A stretch of 64,000 bases of DNA from Alteromonas sp047556435. GTDB taxonomy: Bacteria; Pseudomonadota; Gammaproteobacteria; Enterobacterales; Alteromonadaceae. Location of the stretch: assembly GCF_047556435.1 (NCBI RefSeq), contig NZ_CP180210.1:3286001-3350000 (forward strand), read 5' to 3'. Below, one piece after another: positions 16,829 to 25,738 of this stretch (its first letter is position 1; every line of letters starts with the position of its first letter). The position numbers and the translations under genes are program-made. The notes beneath the pieces were generated by a model. The model ran no database searches. It saw only the letters and a list, made by a program, of their open reading frames with translations, and had not been told where the DNA came from.

Positions 16829-19294
16829 TTAGTGGGCCATTTGTTTCCACGGCATGGTTCGCAAGACATCAGCAAACACCCCTGCTGCGGTAACAGTGCC
16901 ACCGGCACCATAGCCACGAATGACGTAAGGGATAGGCTGATAGTAGTCTGAACTGATCGCCAGTGCATTCTCGCCATCTTTCACCGCAGACAGCGGGTTA
17001 TCCGCGGCCACGGCCTGGATCGTCACTTTACACTTTTCCCCTTCAATCGAGCCAATGTAGCGTAATACCTTTCCTTCGGCTTTCGCGGCTTCCACCCGCT
17101 CGTTGAACGCGCTGTCGAGGTCAGGCAATTGCTTCATGAATTCATCAATACTGCAGTCTTCAGCAAATCCTTCAGGCAATACAGATTCAATCTCTATGTC
17201 TGATAACTCAAGCTCCAGATCAGCCTCTCGCGCCATGATAAGTAATTTTCTGGCCACGTCCATGCCACTTAAATCGTCTCGCGGATCGGGCTCAGTAAAG
17301 CCGTTTTGCTTCGCCGATTCGGTGGCTTCAGACAGCGTCATTCCCTCTTCCAGCTTACCGAAAACATAAGAAAGGCTGCCTGATAAAATTCCCTCGAAAC
17401 GATGCAGCACATCACCGGCACTGAACAACTTCTGCAGGTTATCAATGACCGGCAACCCCGCACCGACGGTGGTTTCGTACAGATACTGCCGGTTGGTACG
17501 CAACGCAGTTTTCTTAAGCTGGCGATAGTATCCCAGCGAGCCGGTGTTGGCTTTCTTATTTGGCGTCACTACGTGGAAACCGTTTTCCATCATCTCTACG
17601 TATTGCGTTGCTACCGCCTCATGACTGGTGCAATCCACAATAACCGGATTCACCAGGCTGTTGTCGTTAACAAAGTTAGCCACAGCTTCAATCGAAAATG
17701 AGCCGCTGGCTTCCTCCAGTTTGCCCTTCCAATCGTTGCTGACGTCAATACCGTGTTTATCCAGCAGTAGTTTTCTGCTGTTTGCGATACCGTAGACCCG
17801 CAACTGAATATTGCGTTTTAACAAAGCCGGTTGCTGCTTGGCTATCTGGCTTAGCAACTCTGTGCCTACATTGCCACACCCTACCAGAAACACGTCAATG
17901 GTATGGCGATCGCTGAAAAAATTCTGATGAATCACGCGTACTGCTTTTTTCGCGCGCTTACTTTCAATCACGGTAGAAATAGACCGCTCTGATGACCCCT
18001 GCGCTATGGCGACATTATTCACCCTTGCCTGCGCCAGTGAGTTGAAGAAACGAGCAGCCAGCCCTTTGGTCTGCCGCATGCCGTCACCCACCAGTGTGAC
18101 AATTGACAAGTCGTGACGCACTTCAATCGGATCCAGCAACTGATTCTGTAGCTCCAGTGCAAAGGCATCTTCCAGCAGGTTTTGCGCGCGTACGGCGTCT
18201 TTACTCTGAATACAAAAGCTGATGCTGTATTCAGACGATGACTGCGTGATAAGACTGATCGAGATATTGGCGTTTGACATCACCTCAAACACGCGGCTTG
18301 CCATGCCTACCATGCCTTTTAAGCCAGGCCCGGCAACGTTAAACATGGTCACATCATCAAGCTGTGAAATGCCCTTCACAGAAGTCCACACCGAGCTGGC
18401 TTCATTGCTGATGAGGGTGCCTGGCGCGGCAGGGTTTAAGGTATTTCGGATCAGACAGGGAATATGGTGTTGGGCGATGGGGCCGATGGTTTTGGGATGC
18501 AGCACTTTCGCGCCGAAGTAAGACAGCTCCATCGCTTCCTGGTACGTCAGCTTATCCAGCAGCACGGCACCTTCTACCTGATTCGGGTCGGCGTTATACA
18601 CACCATCCACATCGGTCCAGATTTCACAGCAGGATGCTTCGATACACGCTGCCAACACCGCTGCAGAATAATCAGAGCCGTTTCGACCCAGAGTGACCTT
18701 CTCACCCGCGTCGTTTGCGGCAACAAACCCTGGCATTACCAGCAGCTCAGAACCATCCGCAGGCACATCAGCAAAGCGGGCTTTGCTTAAGGCTACATCG
18801 GCAATACTGTCAAGATAATCGCCTTCAGCGAGTACATAATTCACCGGATCGATAATACGATTTGCAATCCCTTTGCTCGCCAGGATTGCACTAAACAAGG
18901 TAACACTGATGTATTCGCCGATACTTAAAATGCCAGCGCTCACCGCGTCAGGGGCTACACCTAACAGTTTAATGCCCTCAAGGTGCTGGGTTAGTGTTGC
19001 CAGATGGCCATCAATGTAGTCGCTGACACGGCTGTGCTCGTAACCGGAAAGTTGCTGATTGAGCTCATCGTTTATGCCTTTCACCGTAGTCGCCAGCTTC
19101 TCTAGCAAGGGCAGATAATCCTGATTACCCGCAGCCTGCTCACACAGCAATGACAGCGCGTTAGTAACGCCTTTGGGAGCGGAGAGCACAACCGCAGCAC
19201 CGTCGGTTTGGTGTGTGGTCGTGCTAATCTCTGTCACACGCAGGTAACGTGTTGCATCGGCAAGAGACGATCCACCAAACTTTAAGACTTTCAT
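16829..19294 (-). CDS. thrA: Bifunctional aspartate kinase / homoserine dehydrogenase I
   Basis: An 821-aa fusion enzyme catalysing the first and third steps of threonine synthesis. Residues 1 to about 285 are the aspartate kinase (KVLKFGGSSLADA, then VTLGRNGSDYSAAVLA); about 310-455 hold two ACT regulatory repeats (FNVAGPGLKGMVGMASRVF and LSIVTLVGDGMRQTKGLAAR); from about 460 the homoserine dehydrogenase begins (DVFLVGCGNVGTELLSQI), with VVTPNKKANTG, LPVIDNLQKLFSAGD and the DPRDDLSGMDVARKLLI region. I chose the ATG at 19294, which has AAGGAGC seven bases upstream, over an in-frame TTG that lies inside the ribosome-binding site. It is preceded by a leader peptide and attenuator-type hairpin. 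Confidence 0.97.
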   Translation of the reverse strand: MKVLKFGGSSLADATRYLRVTEISTTTHQTDGAAVVLSAPKGVTNALSLLCEQAAGNQDYLPLLEKLATTVKGINDELNQQLSGYEHSRVSDYIDGHLATLTQHLEGIKLLGVAPDAVSAGILSIGEYISVTLFSAILASKGIANRIIDPVNYVLAEGDYLDSIADVALSKARFADVPADGSELLVMPGFVAANDAGEKVTLGRNGSDYSAAVLAACIEASCCEIWTDVDGVYNADPNQVEGAVLLDKLTYQEAMELSYFGAKVLHPKTIGPIAQHHIPCLIRNTLNPAAPGTLISNEASSVWTSVKGISQLDDVTMFNVAGPGLKGMVGMASRVFEVMSNANISISLITQSSSEYSISFCIQSKDAVRAQNLLEDAFALELQNQLLDPIEVRHDLSIVTLVGDGMRQTKGLAARFFNSLAQARVNNVAIAQGSSERSISTVIESKRAKKAVRVIHQNFFSDRHTIDVFLVGCGNVGTELLSQIAKQQPALLKRNIQLRVYGIANSRKLLLDKHGIDVSNDWKGKLEEASGSFSIEAVANFVNDNSLVNPVIVDCTSHEAVATQYVEMMENGFHVVTPNKKANTGSLGYYRQLKKTALRTNRQYLYETTVGAGLPVIDNLQKLFSAGDVLHRFEGILSGSLSYVFGKLEEGMTLSEATESAKQNGFTEPDPRDDLSGMDVARKLLIMAREADLELELSDIEIESVLPEGFAEDCSIDEFMKQLPDLDSAFNERVEAAKAEGKVLRYIGSIEGEKCKVTIQAVAADNPLSAVKDGENALAISSDYYQPIPYVIRGYGAGGTVTAAGVFADVLRTMPWKQMAH

Positions 19295-19342
19295 TTGTTG
19301 CTCCTTCAATTTACGCCTGTCAATTCTTACAGCGATTTAGGT

Positions 19343-19376
19343 AAAAAAAAACCCGCTCTCTCTGAGGGCGGGCTTT
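19343..19376 (-). terminator. Attenuator terminator of the thr operon
   Basis: Read on the minus strand: CCCGC C CTC, loop AGA, GAG A GCGGG, then nine T residues. The stem has 8 pairs with one internal mismatch and a strong T-run, starting 22 bases after the leader peptide stop and ending about 48 bases before thrA. Position and form are those of an amino-acid-biosynthesis attenuator. The alternative antiterminator pairing was not worked out. Confidence 0.88.
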
Positions 19377-19398
19377 CGTTGTCTGTTGCTATTGCGCA

Positions 19399-19470
19399 CT
19401 AGCCAGCGACCGCCCTCCTTGAGGTGGTAATAATCATGCCGGTGGTGCGAATCATTGTTCTCGTTTTCAT
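19399..19470 (-). CDS. thrL: thr operon leader peptide ThrL
   Basis: A 23-aa frame on the minus strand: MKTRTMIRTTGMI then ITTSRRAVAG and TAG. It holds six Thr and three Ile codons, nine of the 23, concentrated in residues 3-16. This is the expected control peptide for attenuation by charged tRNA-Thr and tRNA-Ile, as in E. coli thrL ([21 protein letters not shown]). It lies immediately upstream of a terminator hairpin and thrA. Ribosome stalling at the Thr/Ile codons would be expected to prevent the hairpin from forming. The ribosome-binding site is weak (TTGAGCAC before the ATG). Confidence 0.92.
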   Translation of the reverse strand: MKTRTMIRTTGMIITTSRRAVAG

Positions 19471-19486
19471 GTGCTCAATTTGCCGT

Positions 19487-19505
19487 ATAGACGTCTATCT
19501 GTCAA
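19487..19505 (-). promoter_or_regulatory. TTGACA box and 12-bp palindrome upstream of thrL
   Basis: On the minus strand TTGACA (19505-19500) is a perfect -35-like hexamer, followed at once by the palindrome ATAGACGTCTAT (19487-19498). A good -10 hexamer at 16-18 bases is not obvious, and a promoter placed there would start transcription almost at the thrL ATG. The palindrome may therefore be an operator, with the true promoter slightly upstream. Tentative. Confidence 0.35.
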
Positions 19506-19511
19506 CCGTAA

Positions 19512-19551
19512 GGCCAAGAAAAAACCGGTTTTTCTGACTTTTTTCTTGGCC
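19512..19551. repeat. 13-bp perfect inverted repeat with nested palindrome upstream of thrL
   Basis: GGCCAAGAAAAAA (19512-19524) and TTTTTTCTTGGCC (19539-19551) are exact reverse complements, separated by 14 bases. The left arm can instead pair with the inner CCGGTTTTTCT, since AGAAAAAACCGGTTTTTCT is itself nearly palindromic around CCGG. It lies between the thr leader and the SDR gene. It could be a bidirectional terminator, a protein-binding dyad or part of the thr promoter region. Confidence 0.7.
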
Positions 19552-19786
19552 AATCTGCATTTATGTAACCTAAAAAGGTAAATTCAGGACCACACTTAGA
19601 ATAACAACCCAAATTACAGCCGCAACATTAGGATATTTATGCCATTTTCTCTATTTAGCCATCTACACCGCTAAATTTATTGTTTTAATGCCTGCTTGGA
19701 GAATCCTGACGAGGAAGTGATCTGACCTGAAGCGAACAGGGAATGCACTTTATATGTAAAGTAACGTGTCCAATCAGGAGAAATTC

Positions 19787-20470
19787 ATGGAGCAAAAAAT
19801 TATTCTTATCACCGGTGCGTCGAGCGGCATTGGCGCAGCGACCGCCAGACGACTGGTAGCAGATGGTCATAAAGTGGCGCTAACCGCGCGCAGCGAAGAC
19901 AAACTGAATGCACTGGTGGAAGAGCTGGGCAGCAACAACGCGCTGGCTGTTCCTGCTGATGCCACTGATTTCTCGGCCACAAAAGCGGTAACCGAGAAAA
20001 CCGTCGGCCATTATGGTCGCCTTGACGCCGTTTTTGCTAACGCGGGAACCGGTGTCTCCACACCCGGCACGCAGGATGGCGACCCGGATGAGTGGGGTAA
20101 AATGATAGACATAAATATCAAAGCACTGCTCTGGTCAGCAAAAGCCGCCATGCCACACCTCAAAAAAACCACCGGTCACTTTATTCTGACCAGTTCCGCG
20201 GCGGGGCGCATGAGTATTAAGGGGTCTATTTATGGCGCTACAAAGTGGTTTGCGTATGGTTTCGGACGTAACCTGGCTGAAGAAATGGCAGAGTGGCAGG
20301 GTCGCTGCACAACAATCTGTCCAGGCATGGTGAATACGCCATTCTTTGATGAACCCAAAGAGGATAAGCTTCAGCCAGAAGATGTTGCTGAGGCGGTCTC
20401 TTATGCCATTAACGCTGACAGCAGAAATAATGTAAGGGAAGTATTTTTAATGCCCTCGAAGATGGGCTAG
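19787..20470 (+). CDS. SDR family NAD(P)-dependent oxidoreductase
   Basis: A 227-aa classical short-chain dehydrogenase. The cofactor motif TGASSGIGAATAR is at residues 8-20, FANAGTG near 80, catalytic Ser in LTSSAAGRMS and the YGATK pair (Tyr/Lys) near 150. The final segment includes PGMVNTPFFDEP. I chose the ATG at 19787 because AGGAG lies six bases upstream; an in-frame start 21 bases earlier has no such site. Substrate unknown. It ends 13 bases from the convergent receiver gene. Confidence 0.92.
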   Translation: MEQKIILITGASSGIGAATARRLVADGHKVALTARSEDKLNALVEELGSNNALAVPADATDFSATKAVTEKTVGHYGRLDAVFANAGTGVSTPGTQDGDPDEWGKMIDINIKALLWSAKAAMPHLKKTTGHFILTSSAAGRMSIKGSIYGATKWFAYGFGRNLAEEMAEWQGRCTTICPGMVNTPFFDEPKEDKLQPEDVAEAVSYAINADSRNNVREVFLMPSKMG

Positions 20471-20483
20471 CCAGCGAACAGGT

Positions 20484-20870
20484 TTACCCCGCGAGCGCTT
20501 CGGTAAGAATAAAGCCGTAGCGCTCAAGCACTTTTTGTAACGCTGCCTGCGATACCGGTTTTGGCAGAAAATCCAGCGCACCAAGCTGAAGCACTTTTTC
20601 CCGCATTTGCGGTTGAATATCGCCGGACACCACAATGACAAATACCTCAATCCCCTTTTCTTTAATGGCTTCCAGTACTGCCACACCGTCCATCTCGGGC
20701 ATTGTCAGGTCCAGCAACATCAAATCCATACGGGTTTGCATCAACACTTCCATGCCTTCGGCACCGTTGGTTGCCTGAAACACATTTTCAGCAAACCCGG
20801 CAGGAAGACTTTTTACCGCCATTTTTCTTGCCAGAGAAGAGTCGTCACAAACTAATACATTGAAGCTCAC
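20484..20870 (-). CDS. Stand-alone CheY-like response regulator
   Basis: A 128-aa single receiver domain with no output domain. The acidic pair is D9-D10 (VCDDSS), the phosphorylated Asp is D54 in LLDLTMPEMDG, Thr/Ser at VSGD (about 82) and the conserved Lys is K104 in LPKP. The SSLARK after the acidic pair resembles receivers that act with CheC/CheX-like phosphatases or in chemotaxis-like or adaptation pathways. No histidine kinase lies beside it, and it is divergent from aceK. Partner unknown. Confidence 0.9.
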   Translation of the reverse strand: MSFNVLVCDDSSLARKMAVKSLPAGFAENVFQATNGAEGMEVLMQTRMDLMLLDLTMPEMDGVAVLEAIKEKGIEVFVIVVSGDIQPQMREKVLQLGALDFLPKPVSQAALQKVLERYGFILTEALAG

Positions 20871-21056
20871 AATGGTGTCCTTTTCGGCTTTCTGTGGTTA
20901 CCTGAGCAGAAAAAACCAACCGGTTTTCATCACGTAACGTGCACTTACCGTAACCAAAAACCGTCAATTAGGAAAGTAAAATTCAACTTTAGTATCAAGT
21001 CGGTTCGCCAGAGCCGTATTGTGGTACGCTAAATTCGAATTACCGGAGGAATGCCA

Positions 21057-22775
21057 ATGAGCGACCTGGGCCTGCCAAGAAAGGTAGCATATCTGATTAT
21101 CAGCAGCTTCGATAAAAGCTACCGCTGGTTTACCCGTATAACCCGGGGAGCACAGCAACGCTTCGAAGCCGCCCAATGGAAAGAGACGCAAAGTGCGTCT
21201 CGCGAGCGGATCACGATTTATGAGCAAAGCCTGGCTGATGCGGTGGCTGAAATTTATCATCTCATTGAAGTGCATCAGAAAGACGATGCTTTCTGGCAGC
21301 AGATGAAGAAAAATTACGCAAGACTGCTTGAGGGACATCCCCAGTTTGAGCTGGCAGAAACTTTCTACAACTCAGTTATCGGGCGTATCTTCAAGCATCG
21401 CAAAATCGATGACGACGTCATGTTTATGCTGCCCAGCCGATGCTTCCTGCCAGGCCAGGACCGCGACAAAATCATCAACAGTTTTGATACCACCACCACA
21501 GTGAAAGAAATGTATGTGTCGATTTTTAAAACCTATCGATTCAACATTCCGTTTGAGGATTACGAGCGCGACCTGCAGCACCTCGAAACGGCCCTGCGGG
21601 AAAGACTCAATCGCGAACAACTCGCCAGTGTGGTTGCTGTAGAGCTACTAAAGCCGGTGTTTTACCGGGGGAAAGCCGCCTACATGATTGGACGCATTTG
21701 CATGCCTGAGGAAACCCTGCCCTTTGTTATTGCACTACAAAATAATGAGTCACCCGCGCTTTTTGTGGATGCGTTGCTGACTGACCGCAAAGATCTTTCC
21801 GTCATTTTTGGCTTTGCCAGAAGCTATTTTATGACAGACACCCAATACCCTGCGGAAACTGTCGCATTTCTGCAGGAACTGCTGCCTAATAAAAAGCACT
21901 TTGAGCTTTACATGGCACTGGGCCACTTTAAACACGGAAAAACGGTGTTTTACCGAAACTTTTTGCACCATCTGGACAACAGTGATGATCACTTCGAAGC
22001 GGCTCCGGGGATCCGTGGCCTCGTTATGATGGTGTTTCACCTCCCCTCCTATGGCGTGGTGTTTAAAATCATTAAAGATGAATTTGCTGAAAGCAAAAAA
22101 ATTACGCGGGAGCACGTAAAGGACTGTTATCGGCTGGTAAAAATGACAGACCGGGTGGGCCGCATGGCAGACACTCATGAGTATGTGAACTTTCGTTTTC
22201 CGCTAAACCGCATCTCGCCCGAATTGCTGAAAGAACTTCAGGACACCTGCGCTTCCAGCCTGGAAATCTGCGGTGAAGAGCTGGTCATCAAGCACATGTA
22301 TGCAGAACGCAAAATGACGCCGCTCAACCTGTACCTGCAGCAGGAAACGGATCCAGATAAAATTCACAATGCCATTGACGAACTGGGTCTGTGTATTAAA
22401 CAGATAGCGCTGGCGAATATTTTTCCCGGCGACATGCTGCACAAAAATTTTGGCATCACGCGTCATGGAAGAGTGATATTTTACGATTATGATGAAATTT
22501 GTCTGATGAGCGAGCGAAATTTTCGGGAACTGCCAAAGTCAGACGACCCTTATGTACTTGATACCCTGTCAGTCGCCCCTAACGACGTTTTCCCCGAACA
22601 ATTTGAGCACTTTATCGTGGGTAAGAAGCAGTTCAAGGATATACTGAAGGAGCTACACGGTGATCTGATGACACCAGCGTACTGGCGCGAGGTCCAGGCA
22701 ATAACCGCAAAAGGAGAAGTGCAGAACTTCACTCCCTATAATCCCCAGATCCGATTTGCACGCAATCCGACTTGA
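21057..22775 (+). CDS. aceK: Isocitrate dehydrogenase kinase/phosphatase
   Basis: A 572-aa AceK, which phosphorylates and dephosphorylates isocitrate dehydrogenase and so sets the split between TCA cycle and glyoxylate shunt. Recognisable segments are YRWFTRITRGAQQRFE near the start, MFMLPSRCFLPGQDRDKI, RKMTPLNLYL, GDMLHKNFGITRHGRVIFYDYDEI (kinase active site with Asp) and the C-terminal FTPYNPQIRFA. An ATG at 21051 directly abuts GGAGGA with no spacing; the ATG at 21057 has six bases and is preferred. The usual partners aceB and aceA are not adjacent. Confidence 0.96.
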   Translation: MSDLGLPRKVAYLIISSFDKSYRWFTRITRGAQQRFEAAQWKETQSASRERITIYEQSLADAVAEIYHLIEVHQKDDAFWQQMKKNYARLLEGHPQFELAETFYNSVIGRIFKHRKIDDDVMFMLPSRCFLPGQDRDKIINSFDTTTTVKEMYVSIFKTYRFNIPFEDYERDLQHLETALRERLNREQLASVVAVELLKPVFYRGKAAYMIGRICMPEETLPFVIALQNNESPALFVDALLTDRKDLSVIFGFARSYFMTDTQYPAETVAFLQELLPNKKHFELYMALGHFKHGKTVFYRNFLHHLDNSDDHFEAAPGIRGLVMMVFHLPSYGVVFKIIKDEFAESKKITREHVKDCYRLVKMTDRVGRMADTHEYVNFRFPLNRISPELLKELQDTCASSLEICGEELVIKHMYAERKMTPLNLYLQQETDPDKIHNAIDELGLCIKQIALANIFPGDMLHKNFGITRHGRVIFYDYDEICLMSERNFRELPKSDDPYVLDTLSVAPNDVFPEQFEHFIVGKKQFKDILKELHGDLMTPAYWREVQAITAKGEVQNFTPYNPQIRFARNPT

Positions 22776-22881
22776 TCTGTGGTGCTAAAAGTGATCGGAA
22801 CACTGAACGGCAAGGTAATACCCAATAGGAAATGGGAACCCCTTCTGGGATGGATTCAGACTATGTATACGGCAAAGTACA

Positions 22882-23562
22882 ATGAAAGCGTTAGTAATTG
22901 AAGATGATGTAACCGTTGCAGAAAACATTGGGCAGGGAATGCGTGCTGCTGGGCACCTTTGCGACATATGCTACGATGGAGAACAGGGGTTGTACCAGGC
23001 GATGGCCCAGGAACATGATCTGATTGTATTAGATATCATGCTGCCCTCTATTGATGGTCTGAGTATTCTCGATGCGCTTCGCAAAGAAGAGATATCTACT
23101 CCGGTTTTGCTATTAAGCGCAAAAAGCAACGTCGATGATAAGGTCAAAGGTCTGCGTAGTGGCGCCAATGATTACCTGACCAAACCATTCGCTTTTGAAG
23201 AGTTACTTGCCCGTGCAGAAGGTCTCGCAGGCCGTAAAGCTGACGCAGATGATGCCACTCAGGTTAAGGTAGGCGATCTCACACTGGATCGTCTTAATCG
23301 CAAAGTCACCCGCGGTGATACTGAAATTGAACTGCAATCGAAAGAGTTCCAACTGTTAGAATGCTTGTTACGCCACCGCGGAAAAGTGGTTACCCGCAGC
23401 ATGCTGCTGGAACATGTATGGAATTACCATTTCGACCCCCAGACAAACGTTATCGATGTTCACATCAGCAGGTTACGTCAAAAGGTCGACAAAACCTTTA
23501 ATGTGCCGTTAATCGAAACTGTCAGAGGCACAGGTTACCGGATATCGGAAGACCTGCAGTGA
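22882..23562 (+). CDS. OmpR/PhoB family response regulator
   Basis: A 226-aa two-domain regulator. The receiver has E7-D8-D9, the phosphorylated D51 in LIVLDIMLPSIDG, SAK at 79-81 and K101 in LTKPF. The winged-helix output domain (about 128-225) shows LNRKVTRGDTEIELQSKEFQ and the end motif VIDVHISRLRQKVD then VRGTGYRI. It overlaps the downstream sensor kinase by 4 bases, so the two form a coupled two-component system. The signal is unknown; sequence style is close to the PfeR/CopR/QseB branch. Confidence 0.94.
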   Translation: MKALVIEDDVTVAENIGQGMRAAGHLCDICYDGEQGLYQAMAQEHDLIVLDIMLPSIDGLSILDALRKEEISTPVLLLSAKSNVDDKVKGLRSGANDYLTKPFAFEELLARAEGLAGRKADADDATQVKVGDLTLDRLNRKVTRGDTEIELQSKEFQLLECLLRHRGKVVTRSMLLEHVWNYHFDPQTNVIDVHISRLRQKVDKTFNVPLIETVRGTGYRISEDLQ

Positions 23563-24911
23563 TCGCAATCGGCACGTTCACCCGAAGCTCCAGCTTCCGG
23601 GTGGGGGTGATTCTTGCCAGTCTCTCGATTGCCGCCATTCTATTTGTTGTTTATACCTGGAAAGTATCCAGCGGTGACAGCTTGCTGCGCGAAGCCGAGT
23701 CAGCGCTTAATGCAGACACGCTTCTGTTACGTACACTACACAAACATATTCCCAAATCGGAATTGCAGGCAAAAATCACCGAGGCCTTCTCAAGTGATCC
23801 TGCCCCGCCACTTTATGCAATCATAACCGCAGACACTGCACTACTCGCAGGCAATGTTTCCCGGTGGCCATTTGAAACAACGCCTGCGCAGCGCAAAGGG
23901 ACAATGCCTATTTCGCCTGACGGCAGCGACGAAACGCAAATTGATACGCTTTATCAGATAGTGGAACTGTCAGACGGCAGCTTGCTGTTTACCGGCAGAA
24001 ACATTGACGAACTCAATACCGCACAATGGGTTGCGCAGACTTTTGGCTGGTTTGTGGTCGCCTTACTGAGCATTGTTTGTGTACTGAGCTTCTCGGTGGC
24101 ACTTTATGTAGTAAACCGTATCAATCGTATGTCCGCAACTGCAGATAATATTATTCGTACCGGCAGCCTCAGAGAGCGGCTGGAAATCGACAGCAACTGG
24201 GACGACCTCAGTCAGCTGGCCGTTATGTTCAACGGCATGCTGGACAAAATTGAGGCATCTGTAGACAACATAAAAAGTGTTACCGATGCCATCGCTCACG
24301 ATCTCAGAACCCCGCTTTCCCGGTTGCGTGGCACGCTTGAAAATATTGATGACCCATCGCTGCGCGAGCGGGCCACATCCGAAGCAGACACCATCCTGAA
24401 TATGTTCAACAGCTTATTACGCATCAGCGATATTGAGTCGAAACGGCAGCGCCAGGGTTTTACCGAGGTATCACTGCACACCATCGTTGCTGATGTCATT
24501 GAGCTCTACCAGCCGGTGATGGAAAATCAGGAAATGCCGTTATCCACAGACATCGGTGATGTAACGATGACCGGTGACCCCAATTTGTTGTTTCAGGCAG
24601 TGGCAAATGCCATAGACAATGCCATCAAGTACGCCGGTATGGGCAAGCGTATTGATGTGTCACTTCGCCAGACATCAAGGCGATATATTCTGGCAATCAG
24701 CGACAACGGTCCGGGTATTGAAGGTAGCGAGTTCCGTCACCTGGAGAGACGTTTTTATAGAGCCTCCGCCAGCCGGACTTCTCACGGTAACGGACTCGGA
24801 CTCTCGTTGGTATCTGCCATCGTCGCGTTACACAATGGCGAGGTATGGTTTGTCGATGATCCGCTCTGTGAAGGCGCTGGCTTTGGCATTGTGTTCAGCT
24901 TCCCTAAATGA
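23559..24911 (+). CDS. Two-component sensor histidine kinase
   Basis: A 450-aa membrane kinase. Hydrophobic helices at about 13-33 and 162-186 flank a periplasmic sensor region of about 125 residues. A HAMP domain follows (187-240), then the dimerisation box AIAHDLRTPLSRLRG with the phospho-accepting H247. The ATPase domain has the N box ANAIDNAIKYA (N354), G1 DNGPGIEG and G2 GNGLGLSLV. It is the partner of the upstream OmpR-family regulator, with overlapping stop and start codons. The periplasmic domain has no motif that reveals the ligand. Confidence 0.94.
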   Translation: MIAIGTFTRSSSFRVGVILASLSIAAILFVVYTWKVSSGDSLLREAESALNADTLLLRTLHKHIPKSELQAKITEAFSSDPAPPLYAIITADTALLAGNVSRWPFETTPAQRKGTMPISPDGSDETQIDTLYQIVELSDGSLLFTGRNIDELNTAQWVAQTFGWFVVALLSIVCVLSFSVALYVVNRINRMSATADNIIRTGSLRERLEIDSNWDDLSQLAVMFNGMLDKIEASVDNIKSVTDAIAHDLRTPLSRLRGTLENIDDPSLRERATSEADTILNMFNSLLRISDIESKRQRQGFTEVSLHTIVADVIELYQPVMENQEMPLSTDIGDVTMTGDPNLLFQAVANAIDNAIKYAGMGKRIDVSLRQTSRRYILAISDNGPGIEGSEFRHLERRFYRASASRTSHGNGLGLSLVSAIVALHNGEVWFVDDPLCEGAGFGIVFSFPK

Positions 24912-25295
24912 AGACTCCAGGATTAACGAACATCACGCCGTGCGCTGGCTGGTTGTCTTTACCTCGTCTTTTTGCGTTCTCCACCTAAAAATCATACAAA
25001 AGTACAAGTTCCTGCTGTGGCGTTTTGCTTTAGAGTAACTCCAGGAGGCATGTTTCCAAATGACTTCGGCGCCTGACATCGACATTGTGCAGGGCCCTCA
25101 CGCCCCTGCGCTTTTACTTCAGATGCCAGTGGTCATTATGCGCTTGTGTGATTTTGAAAGTACGTTTTGTCGACTTTTTTGCTGCAGGCCTTCAGGTGAT
25201 CCGACACATGATGGCATAACATTGGGTCACTGATGATACCATCGCGCGCAGCCATGAGATTTGACGTGTTCGTGCTCTGCTACCGGAGAAAAGCC
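24912..25295. other. Intergenic region with a weak terminator-like hairpin
   Basis: Nearly 400 bases without a supported gene. At 25089-25109, GCAGGG and CCCTGC form a 6-bp stem followed after one base by CTTTTACTT, a modest candidate for the terminator of the two-component operon. A short frame after AGGAGG near 25046 is only eight codons long. A minus-strand frame at 25192-25452 overlaps the better-supported plus-strand gene and was not accepted. Confidence 0.4.
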
Positions 25296-25601
25296 ATGGC
25301 GTTTTGTCAAAAAGCTGTGAGGGTAAACAATCCCGATGCTGTAATGCCTGTTCTAAAGGCACTGGCCAAGTCAGTATTCCATTGCTCCCGGCCCGTTCCG
25401 CTGCAATACGGGTACTACGCGATTGACGGGAAGGCCAATAACGTAAGAGCACTGGTTATGGGAGAGCGTGCCACCGCGATACGATTTTGTTGTCGCTATC
25501 AGCACGATGTCCCCGTGGTTGAGAATATGGTGGTGGCGTTTGTCAAAAGTCACGGTGAAGTTTGTGAATTAACAGACTGGATTGACCGCGACTGCCAATA
25601 A
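25296..25601 (+). CDS. Hypothetical protein, 101 aa
   Basis: A 101-codon frame with a good ribosome-binding site (GGAGAAAAGCC before the ATG). The product has no signal peptide or membrane helix and is fairly basic, with five cysteines that show no metal-binding spacing. The middle segment YGYYAIDGKANNVRALVMG and the Val-rich C-terminal half suggest a small alpha/beta fold. I recognise no family. It stands alone between the two-component system and the DUF3833 gene, and could be lineage-specific. Confidence 0.55.
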   Translation: MAFCQKAVRVNNPDAVMPVLKALAKSVFHCSRPVPLQYGYYAIDGKANNVRALVMGERATAIRFCCRYQHDVPVVENMVVAFVKSHGEVCELTDWIDRDCQ

Positions 25602-25738
25602 GGCAGAAACGAATTCTTTAATAATAAGCAATACTACAATACGAGCCCCCGGCCTAAGTGGCGTCGCGCGTTAAGCCGGGCACAGTTGGCAATTTAGACT
25701 TTTCAAAATATCCGCTGCGTGAGAATCTGTCGTTTGCG

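Noticed and set aside
22882..24911. Possible ArcA as the response regulator near arcB
   Set aside because: The regulator is coupled to its own kinase by a 4-base overlap and its sequence is not ArcA-like; arcB is 25 kb away.
25192..25452. 86-codon minus-strand frame
   Set aside because: Overlaps the plus-strand 101-aa frame that has a good ribosome-binding site; sequence has no conserved features.
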